From CAYGZM01 sp964354365 (GTDB taxonomy: Bacteria > Planctomycetota > Phycisphaerae > Sedimentisphaerales > Anaerobacaceae): a stretch of DNA of 37,136 nucleotides. The notes below the pieces were generated by a model. The model was given only the letters and a program-made list of their open reading frames with translations, did no database searches and was not told where the DNA came from. Positions 21,948 through 29,471 of the stretch are shown here, piece after piece (the stretch's first letter is position 1; every line of letters starts with the position of its first letter). The position numbers and the translations under genes were made by a program. The stretch lies in contig CAYGZM010000023.1 of the NCBI GenBank assembly GCA_964354365.1, positions 1-37,136 of the forward strand, in the 5' to 3' direction.

Positions 21948-21978
21948 ATAAAAAAAACCCCTGGAACACCCAAGGGCT
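21948..21978 (-). terminator. intrinsic terminator after the 382-aa gene (leader module B)
   Basis: CCCCT (21958-21962) / AGGG (21973-21976) with internal GG/CC pairing, followed on the minus strand by TTTTTTTTATGCGCGTGCGCA. It lies 45 bases beyond the stop codon at 22023. Confidence 0.8.
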
Positions 21979-22022
21979 TTCAAGATTTGTAATGATATAT
22001 GTCCTTATTACGGACCGCCGCC

Positions 22023-23171
22023 TCAGGGGTCCATCATAGGCCCAGGACCCATAGGACCCGGCATCATGTACGGATCCATCATCTGTTGCATCTGAGGGTC
22101 ATAGGGTTGCATCATATCGTTCGGATCGTATATCTGATCCGGCAAGGGCTCCACAGACTCCATTTGCTCTGCTGCCTCGTGCAGTTGCTGCTCAAATAGA
22201 ACTGAGTCCATCAAGCAGTCATCATAGCTCGGTGCCATGTTAATCACATCAGGTGCAGCGACTGGATTCTCGATGTCAAATGCCTCAACAATCTGCTCCA
22301 AAGAAGCATCTAAGAGACCTTGCTCAGTTAGCGAGACATCTGACATCTGATCAGAGATAGCTTGTTCAACTGCAGGCATCTGGCCCTGGAGCATTTTGAA
22401 CAGCGCCTCCTGGGTATTAAATACCGCATCCATCTGCTCTGAGATATCTACACCCGAAGCATCCGGTTGACTGAACTGTTTCTCCATCAACTGGGCCTGC
22501 GTGTCAAAAAAGTCCTCAGGTATAGGGTTCAGGTAGTTCTCCAACATCAGTTCAATGGGTGCTGACCCCATAGCTTGGCCTGCCATTCCATCAGGTGGAG
22601 ATTGCTCCAAGCCACTCTCCACGCCGTCAGATAGGGGCCGATTCAAGCCATCTTGAAGTGTCAATAGCCTTCGGATGGTGTCTTCGAGCACATCTGGTCG
22701 CTCAGCACCTCGAGCTCTCTTCAACGCCTCGTTTAACACTGCGTTGTTGTCGACTGGTTGGGGTAGAGTCTCTTTGAACTGCTCCAGGATAAGTCTCAAT
22801 TCATGCTGAAACATCTCCTCATCCATAAGACAATCTTCATATCGCACCTCTGGCTCAGATAATGGCGACAGTCGCGCATGGCCCAACGGTTTGTTGTGCG
22901 GGTGTATGGTTGGAACATCGAAGCCATCATATGGTTCATAGCCATTGTCAGGTACTGACATTCCACCCGGGTGTGGCATGTAATCATCCGGCAGATCAGC
23001 CATGTAACCGCGGGACTTCGCAGCTGATTGTCTTGGCACAGGCGCGGGGCCGCGATGCGCATCTTCCAAGGGCCTCACTGGGCCTGAATAACCTTCATCA
23101 AACAGGCTGTGTAGTGACCTTCTGTTTCTGGATCGAAACGGATTATTTCGCAAAGGCTCAGGAACAAACAT
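22023..23171 (-). CDS. hypothetical acidic Met/Pro/Gln-rich protein, first gene of the long operon
   Basis: A 382-residue protein of low complexity. The first 100 residues are Arg/Pro-rich and disordered; the centre is acidic and helical; the end is a Met/Pro/Gly/Gln run (QQMMDPYMMPGPMGPGPMM). A motif occurs twice, YEDCLMDEEMFQHEL (about residue 111) and YDDCLMDSVLFEQQL (about 316), suggesting two related binding segments. No catalytic domain is seen; a scaffold or structural role is possible. CAGGAG stands nine bases before ATG 23171; the upstream TTG at 23177 lacks such a site. It is the promoter-proximal member of the minus-strand run and is followed by a strong terminator. Confidence 0.75.
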   Translation of the reverse strand: MFVPEPLRNNPFRSRNRRSLHSLFDEGYSGPVRPLEDAHRGPAPVPRQSAAKSRGYMADLPDDYMPHPGGMSVPDNGYEPYDGFDVPTIHPHNKPLGHARLSPLSEPEVRYEDCLMDEEMFQHELRLILEQFKETLPQPVDNNAVLNEALKRARGAERPDVLEDTIRRLLTLQDGLNRPLSDGVESGLEQSPPDGMAGQAMGSAPIELMLENYLNPIPEDFFDTQAQLMEKQFSQPDASGVDISEQMDAVFNTQEALFKMLQGQMPAVEQAISDQMSDVSLTEQGLLDASLEQIVEAFDIENPVAAPDVINMAPSYDDCLMDSVLFEQQLHEAAEQMESVEPLPDQIYDPNDMMQPYDPQMQQMMDPYMMPGPMGPGPMMDP

Positions 23172-23625
23172 GATCAAGTCTCCTGCAAAAGGACATACGT
23201 TTTGTCAGTTCTGCCTATTGTTAATACTACCGCGCTGGCTCGCGAGACCAATTGGCATCAGGATGTATTCTTGATGATTTTTGAATTGCGCCTACGGAAA
23301 CACTGCAAGACCTAAAAACGTCTCTCGGCGAGAGTACGCCATTTATAGAAATATCTAACTTGATCTGGGCTGGCCATTGGCCAATCCAATTTTCTCGTCG
23401 AGGTTTCGCTTCATGATGACGCGGCAAAGGCCGGTGCTTTCACGTGCTGAAATCCTCAGCGAGCCCTTGTGTCCCGTGGGACGGCTCGCCATTTTTGAAA
23501 AACTCATTTCGTGAGGATTGGAGAGTGGCAATGTGACAGGGTTTAAAAAGGTTTTCTTTTGGCAAAAAGCTTGAAGCCTGATTGATAGACTCCATTCCGA
23601 GCACTATTGCCATAAACAGCTTCGC
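23172..23625. other. intergenic region upstream of the long operon
   Basis: 454 bases without a gene I can support. A minus-strand frame at 23227-23427 begins with TTG and has no ribosome site. The region must hold the promoter of the 14-kb minus-strand run, but no good -35/-10 pair stands out; TTAACA near 23222 is only a weak -35 candidate. It also has a + strand terminator at 23459-23496. Confidence 0.5.
23459..23496 (+). terminator. orphan + strand intrinsic terminator
   Basis: GCGAGCC (23459-23465) / GGCTCGC (23483-23489) with an inner GTCCC/GGGAC hairpin, followed by CATTTTTG on the + strand. No + strand gene precedes it for many kilobases, so it may end a small RNA or an antisense transcript. 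Confidence 0.7.
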
Positions 23626-25071
23626 TCAAGGGAACCGCAGCTTAAGCACCCACTGCTCCCAGTCTCTTTGGAATTGCTTCAGATCATCTTCGTGCAACGC
23701 TCGTCTTAATGTCTCGTAGCCGGATGGATCCTCCTTGAAGCTCTGCCGGTAGCTATTGTAGAACTCAACCAGCAGATTCTTCTCCTGAAGATAATAGCAC
23801 AGGTACCGCGCCTGCGCGTAGTTGTTGCCCTCAGTCATGTTGTAGAACTGATGGGTTGTCGTTGACAGCAGATCCTTGAAGGACGGCAGAGTCCCGGCAC
23901 GGATCTCCTTCTGGAGTCCGGCCAGCCGCCAGTTTGTGAATCCAACCAAGCGGCCGTTCTCCGAACCGCACTGTTCGTACAGAGACGCAAGACCCTCATT
24001 GAACCAAGCGGGACAGTCTGGGAAATTCGAGGCGATGAAGGCATGCACGATCTCGTGGCAGAGCGTGCCGCCACCCGTGGCAATGTTCATGATCAATGCT
24101 CGATGGCTTTCAGAACAATAGCCAAAAGGAGTATCCGGATCATCGTTGAACAACTCCTTGGCATGTTTCCGATAGCTCTTGTCATCTTTGAATAGCCAGA
24201 TGTCATGAATGGCAGAAGGATCCTTGTCAAAATACAGATCGCCTATGTGGTCAACAAACCACCTGACAGTCTCTTTGGCCCGACGCTCCACCATTGTGGG
24301 TGTCTCATCCCCAACTACAACAAACGGCTTCTCCAGGACCACCGTGAAACCTCTGGGCACTCTTGGTTTCAGCTGCATGATATGCTGGGCATAGTCCGCA
24401 TTGTTGAACCCAGTGCTGGCGGTATTCGGAAGAGATACTCTACCGACCTTCAACGTCATGCGAATGGCCAACCACTCACTCTTTGAGTACTTCAGCGGCC
24501 ATAATTCAAGGAATCGTGTGCGTTCCATCCGACGATACGCGCCATTGCTTTCCGCTGGCTCATGGTAGATGACCTCGTCAGAATTCGGATCGTATCCCAG
24601 TACCAAGCGGAAGTGTTCCGAGGATTTAGCACGATCGTCATAGTGCATGCAGACGATAGATGGGAGGCCTTTGGATAGATCAGTAAGCAGAAGATCCCAC
24701 TGCATTTCCAATTGTTTTGGGGATCTGCGAGGATCAATCTTATGCCAGACCTGACCAGCCTGAAAACCCACCTGCTTTAGGACCCGCTCCATGTCGTGAG
24801 TAACACATCCGCGGCATAGTGCGGGATCCACACCTGAGAGATTGAAGATGTCGTCCTGGGAGACCTTGTGCCCCAGTTTGTTCAGATACATTGCAACACA
24901 TGCCTCCCCACAGAAATCAGGTTTCTGCCTGATGTGGGGAACATGCTCGATCAATATGACTTTGGCGTTATGGGATCCAGCCTCAATGTCTGACTGATGT
25001 AGATAGCCCAGTAACATCAGAAGAAGTAGGAAACAAAACCATCCGCATTGCGTAGCATTACTCTTTGCCAT
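23626..25071 (-). CDS. secreted C39-like cysteine peptidase fused to HExxH metallopeptidase
   Basis: A 481-residue exported protein with an N-terminal hydrophobic signal or anchor (GWFCFLLLLMLLGYL). Residues about 45-215 form a C39-type papain-like peptidase: oxyanion Gln49, Cys54 in QKPDFCGEAC, and a His in SEHFRLVLGYD. Residues about 280-480 form a gluzincin: GTLCHEIVHAFIASNFP (HEIVH) and PAWFNEGLASLYE with the third-ligand Glu, as in Peptidase_MA-like families. Both active sites look complete, so the protein could cut a peptide twice or process and degrade a secreted factor. I chose ATG 25071 because it opens directly before the signal; an upstream GTG at 25137 adds 22 residues. It follows a small membrane protein and a winged-helix gene. 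Confidence 0.82.
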   Translation of the reverse strand: MAKSNATQCGWFCFLLLLMLLGYLHQSDIEAGSHNAKVILIEHVPHIRQKPDFCGEACVAMYLNKLGHKVSQDDIFNLSGVDPALCRGCVTHDMERVLKQVGFQAGQVWHKIDPRRSPKQLEMQWDLLLTDLSKGLPSIVCMHYDDRAKSSEHFRLVLGYDPNSDEVIYHEPAESNGAYRRMERTRFLELWPLKYSKSEWLAIRMTLKVGRVSLPNTASTGFNNADYAQHIMQLKPRVPRGFTVVLEKPFVVVGDETPTMVERRAKETVRWFVDHIGDLYFDKDPSAIHDIWLFKDDKSYRKHAKELFNDDPDTPFGYCSESHRALIMNIATGGGTLCHEIVHAFIASNFPDCPAWFNEGLASLYEQCGSENGRLVGFTNWRLAGLQKEIRAGTLPSFKDLLSTTTHQFYNMTEGNNYAQARYLCYYLQEKNLLVEFYNSYRQSFKEDPSGYETLRRALHEDDLKQFQRDWEQWVLKLRFP

Positions 25072-25200
25072 TTCGCAACCGATCTCCAGTAATCTGTGGA
25101 CTTTCAATAACGCTGCGCCGAAGCACAAGACAGTCACTATGTAAATTGTAATGAAAATTCGAGCGGAAAGTTCAAGCCAAAACGACTATACCACCAGTTT

Positions 25201-25350
25201 TTACAGAAGTTTTACATAGTCTCGCACTGACTCTTTAGAGAGACCCGTGCCAAGAAGGAGAAACCAGACCCCCAACACATTTGCCGCCCTGACCATCACT
25301 ATCAACGCAATCAACAAGGCGACCACCCATTTGCAGCAACGGTTCTTCAT
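25201..25350 (-). CDS. small membrane protein, 49 aa
   Basis: Starting MKNRCCKWVVALLIALIVMV and ending TGLSKESVRDYVKLL, it has one or two hydrophobic segments (residues 8-35) and a charged C-terminal helix. GAGGTGATGACGC precedes ATG 25350, a strong ribosome site. It starts 11 bases after the winged-helix gene stops. Function unknown. Confidence 0.6.
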   Translation of the reverse strand: MKNRCCKWVVALLIALIVMVRAANVLGVWFLLLGTGLSKESVRDYVKLL

Positions 25351-25361
25351 GCGTCATCACC

Positions 25362-25805
25362 TCATACCAATGAGCCCTTGTTTCTACGCCTCGCGTCCAT
25401 AAGTTCCAACAATATCTTGTCCTTCTCCGCCGAACTGGTGTCCTTCTCGCGAAGCATTGAGCACCTGTCCGCCAGTTGCCTCAACGCCCCCTCAAACCTG
25501 CTCGACTGTCTCCACCCATGCTGTCCTCCATACCGGCTGTTCAGGTAGCTCACGTGTTCGATCAGTCCCAATTTCGAAAGCTTGGCCCTGGTTCTTTGCA
25601 GAATCCTTCGTGAGACTTCGTATTTCCGTTCCAGGTACGCCAAGTTAGGCACTATACGATTAGCCCATTTCAACTCAAAGAATATGCAGACTGCCGCATG
25701 CTGCTGATTACGATTGTTAGGAAAGAGCATCTCAATTAGCTCTGTGAAGTCAGAGATCTGGCTGATACGCCTGTGGTTGAAGTCGATTTTGGTCAGCTCT
25801 CTCAC
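25362..25805 (-). CDS. winged-helix DNA-binding protein
   Basis: A 147-residue basic protein. The centre (about 35-85) looks like a winged helix: HAAVCIFFELKWANRIVPNL, then YEVSRRILQRTRAKLSKLGL as helix-turn-helix and a wing (IEHVSYLNSRYGGQHGW). The C-terminus is a charged coiled helix. Start is GTG 25805, preceded by GGGGTGAAAAT. A perfect 12-bp inverted repeat at 25840-25875 lies directly upstream and could be its operator, if the protein is autoregulatory. It probably controls the membrane protein and peptidase genes that follow. Confidence 0.65.
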   Translation of the reverse strand: MRELTKIDFNHRRISQISDFTELIEMLFPNNRNQQHAAVCIFFELKWANRIVPNLAYLERKYEVSRRILQRTRAKLSKLGLIEHVSYLNSRYGGQHGWRQSSRFEGALRQLADRCSMLREKDTSSAEKDKILLELMDARRRNKGSLV

Positions 25806-25839
25806 GTTACATTTTCACCCCAGCCTTTTTCTTCAAAAT

Positions 25840-25875
25840 ATGGCCTTCGCCGCGGGACATAGTGGCGAAGGCCAT
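25840..25875 (-). promoter_or_regulatory. 12-bp inverted repeat upstream of the winged-helix gene
   Basis: ATGGCCTTCGCC (25840-25851) / GGCGAAGGCCAT (25864-25875), perfect, 12-base loop. On the minus strand ATATTTTG follows, so it could be a terminator for transcription arriving from the right, or an operator for the gene starting at 25805. Confidence 0.6.
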
Positions 25876-26842
25876 GTTAAAATTCAGGGGCACCTATTTA
25901 TACTTTTCGGTCCGGCACTAAAAACCGCGCGAACATGGGGCAGATGCATACAAGAAGGCAGGTTGAGCGGGAGGACCGCGTCCTGTGATAGGGTCCACTA
26001 TGGGTCACGACGAGGGGGTGTTGGGAGGGTGAATGATTTGTCAATTCAGGGTCACGTGGAGCGAGCCACACAAACCGGTCTCTTCGACGATAGAACGTCC
26101 GACGGACGGCTTTTTAGTCTACTGCATCAGCCTCACCGCAGATGTCGTGGTGTCAGCCCCCAGCGACGAGTCGCACGAACTGGCGTATGTGCAGGCCGAG
26201 TAGGATCGGTGCCGCTCCCAGCATCACTGTGGCCAGGGACACCTGTTCGTACGCGCCGCTTTCAGACTCCATTGCATAGAAGCCAAAGCCATTGACTCCG
26301 CAGTACCACTATAGCCCATTTCACGTATGCGGGCTGGATGTTCGGGGGCCGCGGGGAGAGCCTGTTTTCTGTCTATTTTGTGCTTGAAAAAGGGCAACCC
26401 GTATGGTAGAGATGGTGAAGATGCCATAACTTCAGAGTCAGTGGGGACTTCTCAGCGGCATGCAACGCAGGCGGTGTGCTGCCGACAGGGACGGAGTGTA
26501 GCCGTAGCGAAGCTGCGAGAGTTGTCAGTTGATAGACATTGGTGGCTGGTCGGAAATAAGGAGCGATCAACGACTAGTGAATCTTGAGTAGGTTTTGTTG
26601 GGCAGATCTGTATGTTGCCGCTCGAGCATCGCCGCCTGTGTTCGCCCGGCTTTGCCCGTATCTGATCCCGGAGCAGCATGTAACCGGTAATCACCAGTGC
26701 GGCTCTGATGCAAACTGCCCCGCTGACTCAAAGGTCTGTTACATTCTTTGGTAATCTTGCGAAGACTTTTGCCCGGCTCGGCGCCTGGGTCAACGGCCGG
26801 ACACCGATGTTACGGGAGGGCGGCGCCATCGCCGTATGATTC
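25876..26842. other. 967 bases without a recognisable gene
   Basis: Only short, overlapping frames without ribosome sites or family resemblance. The tail of a long + frame (25714-26295) is Arg/Ser-rich and lies antisense to a real gene in part. No tRNA, IS end or intron domain is seen. It separates the accessory region from the GC-richer liv operon and may be decayed DNA. Confidence 0.5.
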
Positions 26843-28027
26843 ATGGACGCACAAGAACGAGAAAAGAAAAATCAGGCCATGGAAGGGGTCATGATCGACC
26901 GCGGCTTTGATGCCCCGTTTAGTAAGGAGCAGGTCGACTCCCTCTGCGCCCTTTTTGGCGATCAAACCTCAGTCGCAGACGCAATCTCTGCGATCCATGA
27001 GCAAGACGATGCTTTCGATCTTAAACGAGGTGAGTTCTACCCCGAACTCCTGCGTGCCGTTCTCACCCTCAAGAAACACGCGGCCACTGCTTACGGGATC
27101 GGGACAAGCCAGGTCCAAGCCAACTACGGAAGCAACGGTTCAATCGACACAATCCTCGCAGCCGTGAAGGTCGAGGAGACTCGGCGCCGGGGACCCAACG
27201 CGGCCCAAGAAGGTGGCGTGCTGATGACATCCCCGACCTACTTTCGGAACTACAACTCGGCCAGCGCGAAGAACCTTCGGACCCACTTTGTGCCCCTCCG
27301 CTCCGATTTTGCCTTTGACGCAGAAGCGTTCGTCGCGGCCATGGGTCGCACCAAGCCAAGTATCGTAGTCCTGGTAACGCCCAACAATCCCACCGGTATA
27401 GCCATCCCGGACGCGGACTTGTATTCCGTGCTGGACAACCTGACAGCGGATTCATGGGCGATGATAGACCGCACCCTTGTGAACGTGAGATCCGAAGTCC
27501 CAACGCGGGAGCTTCTCCATGAGTATGCAGCCAAGAACGTGGTCGTTCTTCATTCATTCTCGAAATATAAGGGCATGTCCCATCTGCGCATCGGGATCGC
27601 CCTTCACTCCAATTCATCGCTGGCCGCCAAGGTGCAACCCCATTTGCCCCTTGGAATAGGTTTGGAAGGTTGTCTGAAGGCTATTCAGGCAATCATGGAG
27701 GAAGGAACGATGCGTCCAAGCGATCACATTATCTCGAACATCACCGAAAATCACCAGATACTCCGGGAGTTCGTCAAAGCTGAACCCAGTTTCGCGTTCA
27801 CGGACTTTACCGGTAACTACTGCCTCCTCTGTCTCCCGGCAACGTTGCCATCGGAGTACGTGACTGCCGCACTGGAGAAGGACGGCCTCATCGTAATGGG
27901 CGGCCACGAGTTTCCTGAGCCGAACTCCCGCGTTGTTCGCCTCCACACTGGAGGATGCCCCAAGTATACAAGAGACCTTTGCGGAGTATTGCGCCGTCTT
28001 TCAGATGCAGGACGTCACAAGAACTGA
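26843..28027 (+). CDS. PLP-dependent aminotransferase, class I/II (HisC/CobD-like)
   Basis: A 394-residue fold-type I enzyme. Visible marks are NYGSNGSIDTIL (substrate/PLP phosphate region), VTPNNPTG with the Asn that contacts PLP, MIDRTLVN in place of the usual DExY segment, SFSKYKGMSHLRIG with the Schiff-base Lys, and an Arg in SRVVRLHTGG near the end that would hold the substrate carboxylate. This fits histidinol-phosphate aminotransferase-like and threonine-phosphate decarboxylase-like (CobD) enzymes. No clear ribosome site precedes ATG 26843. It heads an operon with a phosphotransferase and a prenyltransferase, so it may make an amine or amino acid that is phosphorylated next. Confidence 0.85.
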   Translation: MDAQEREKKNQAMEGVMIDRGFDAPFSKEQVDSLCALFGDQTSVADAISAIHEQDDAFDLKRGEFYPELLRAVLTLKKHAATAYGIGTSQVQANYGSNGSIDTILAAVKVEETRRRGPNAAQEGGVLMTSPTYFRNYNSASAKNLRTHFVPLRSDFAFDAEAFVAAMGRTKPSIVVLVTPNNPTGIAIPDADLYSVLDNLTADSWAMIDRTLVNVRSEVPTRELLHEYAAKNVVVLHSFSKYKGMSHLRIGIALHSNSSLAAKVQPHLPLGIGLEGCLKAIQAIMEEGTMRPSDHIISNITENHQILREFVKAEPSFAFTDFTGNYCLLCLPATLPSEYVTAALEKDGLIVMGGHEFPEPNSRVVRLHTGGCPKYTRDLCGVLRRLSDAGRHKN

Positions 28028-28034
28028 GTCCCCT

Positions 28035-29471
28035 ATGCAAGCAAGAAATCGACTGAACTACACTCGTTCGGATGCCCGTGTGCTACACGACACGTTGGTC
28101 CGTCTTCGCCGTCTCGCGAGAAATGCGAGACTTCCAGCACCTTATCTCAAGGACACAGGGGTCGTTGGCCGGTCCCGCGTGTATTTCCTGTACATTCCAC
28201 ACGGCCGTGGCGGCCTCCATCTCGTCGCGAAATTCGACGCACAAGACCGGGCACGTAGGGAATGGCGGAGTCTCTGCGAACTTCGCCGTCGCAACGTGTC
28301 TCCTCAGTTTCTGCTCCCTATCAGTGGAAACAAACTCTCGGACGGGGTTATCCTCTACAACGCTGCTCAGGCGGTTACTCCCCAAGGAGTCTGCTGGAAT
28401 CTGCTTCACCTACTTCGTACACAGATGCAGTCGGCTCCGACCAACTGTGTTAAAGCACTGGACTTAGCGATTGATGCACTCGCCCTTTTTCATCGCGGTG
28501 AACCTGGCACGGTTCTTCCAGAAGACAATGGCAAAGTGCTACGGTGGGCAGATTTCGTTTCATTTCCGCGCCTCCGACTGAAACGTATGTTCAGAACAGC
28601 ACGGAAGGCATGGCCTTCGGTGGACTGGGCAAGTGACACCACCTTCTCTCTTCGTGGCATCGGCGCCAGAACGCACCGAATTCCCAATCCCTTCGCTGCT
28701 CTGAACCAAAGACTGCATTCCCCCACAGGACCCATTAGGTTGTCACGCATTCATGGTGACCTGAATCTCACAAACCTGCTATTTGCGTTGAGTGCAACGC
28801 ACACCCCCACACAGGCGCTGATAATCGATCTTGCCAACAGTGAAGAGGCTAGACCAACTGCGATCGACTTTGCCCGCTTAGAGAGCGAATTCTGGAACGA
28901 AGGTTTCGTTGGGAGTCTATCCTCCAACGACGAACTGGCAATGAACGAGAGCCTTGGTCTTTTTCTGCAAGTTCGCGATCTGCTGGACGGTCGCAGGCGA
29001 ACAGCTAAAGGACTACCGAAAGGGAAGACTGAAGGGGTACTGACCTTTGTAAACTGTCTTCGGCGACGGGCAAGTACCGTTCTCAGCCCAAGCGTGACTG
29101 ACTACATGCTTAAGGACTACCTTTATGCTCTTTACTTTCATGCCATGAATTCATTGGCATTCCCATCCGTATACGGGAATGGCCAACTCAAGGCGCGTAT
29201 AGCACTCGCCAGTGCCGCTATAGCACAACAGACCCTTCAGGACATCGAGGCTGGCCGCTACAGTCAGGGGGCAACACGTCGCCTCTTGGCCCCATTCCGC
29301 GAACTTCATCGGAGCAATCTCGCTAAAGTCCAGGGGCAACAGCGTAGATCGGCACAACGCAAGTCCTCCGATAACAGGAAGACCCTGCCCAGCACGCGTG
29401 GCGACACCATCATCATGGGCCGCGGTGCCAGATTGATCAACCGGAGCCCAGATGCTATTCTACGAGATTGA
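28035..29471 (+). CDS. APH/choline-kinase-like phosphotransferase
   Basis: A 478-residue protein with the aminoglycoside/choline-kinase fold: a Lys in LHLVAKFDAQDR for ATP binding, the catalytic loop SRIHGDLNLTNLLF (HGDLN) and the metal-binding ALIIDLANSEEARPTAIDF. It is longer than ordinary APH enzymes, with a 60-residue N-terminal helical part and a basic C-terminal tail. The start is uncertain: ATG 28035 lies eight bases after the aminotransferase stop, with ATG 28005 as an alternative inside it. In this operon it could phosphorylate the product of the aminotransferase, by analogy with ethanolamine or choline kinases; that is inference. Confidence 0.75.
   Translation: MQARNRLNYTRSDARVLHDTLVRLRRLARNARLPAPYLKDTGVVGRSRVYFLYIPHGRGGLHLVAKFDAQDRARREWRSLCELRRRNVSPQFLLPISGNKLSDGVILYNAAQAVTPQGVCWNLLHLLRTQMQSAPTNCVKALDLAIDALALFHRGEPGTVLPEDNGKVLRWADFVSFPRLRLKRMFRTARKAWPSVDWASDTTFSLRGIGARTHRIPNPFAALNQRLHSPTGPIRLSRIHGDLNLTNLLFALSATHTPTQALIIDLANSEEARPTAIDFARLESEFWNEGFVGSLSSNDELAMNESLGLFLQVRDLLDGRRRTAKGLPKGKTEGVLTFVNCLRRRASTVLSPSVTDYMLKDYLYALYFHAMNSLAFPSVYGNGQLKARIALASAAIAQQTLQDIEAGRYSQGATRRLLAPFRELHRSNLAKVQGQQRRSAQRKSSDNRKTLPSTRGDTIIMGRGARLINRSPDAILRD

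Larger units (their letters stand above)
21871..21978 (-). repeat. leader module, copy B of a tandem imperfect duplication
   Basis: Same layout as 21728-21836: terminator, TGCGCGTGCGCA, GATGGCAC stem-loop and CAGAAAGGACAGGTG. Instead of a long gene, its ribosome-site-like end is followed by an 11-codon GTG frame (ITDFTFQVLL then TGA), which may be a relic of a lost gene or a leader peptide. Confidence 0.7.

Noticed and set aside
23227..23427. Minus-strand 66-aa frame beginning MPRHHEAKPRR
   Set aside because: TTG start, no ribosome site, an internal hairpin with a T-run (CTCTCGCCGAGAG-ACG-TTTTT), and no family resemblance.
23400..23500. A riboswitch before the + strand terminator
   Set aside because: I compared the region with remembered c-di-GMP, TPP, cobalamin and fluoride consensus features and found no match.
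25714..26295. + strand 193-aa frame across the start of the winged-helix gene
   Set aside because: Its first part is antisense to the real winged-helix gene and the 12-bp inverted repeat; the rest is Arg/Ser-rich shadow sequence.
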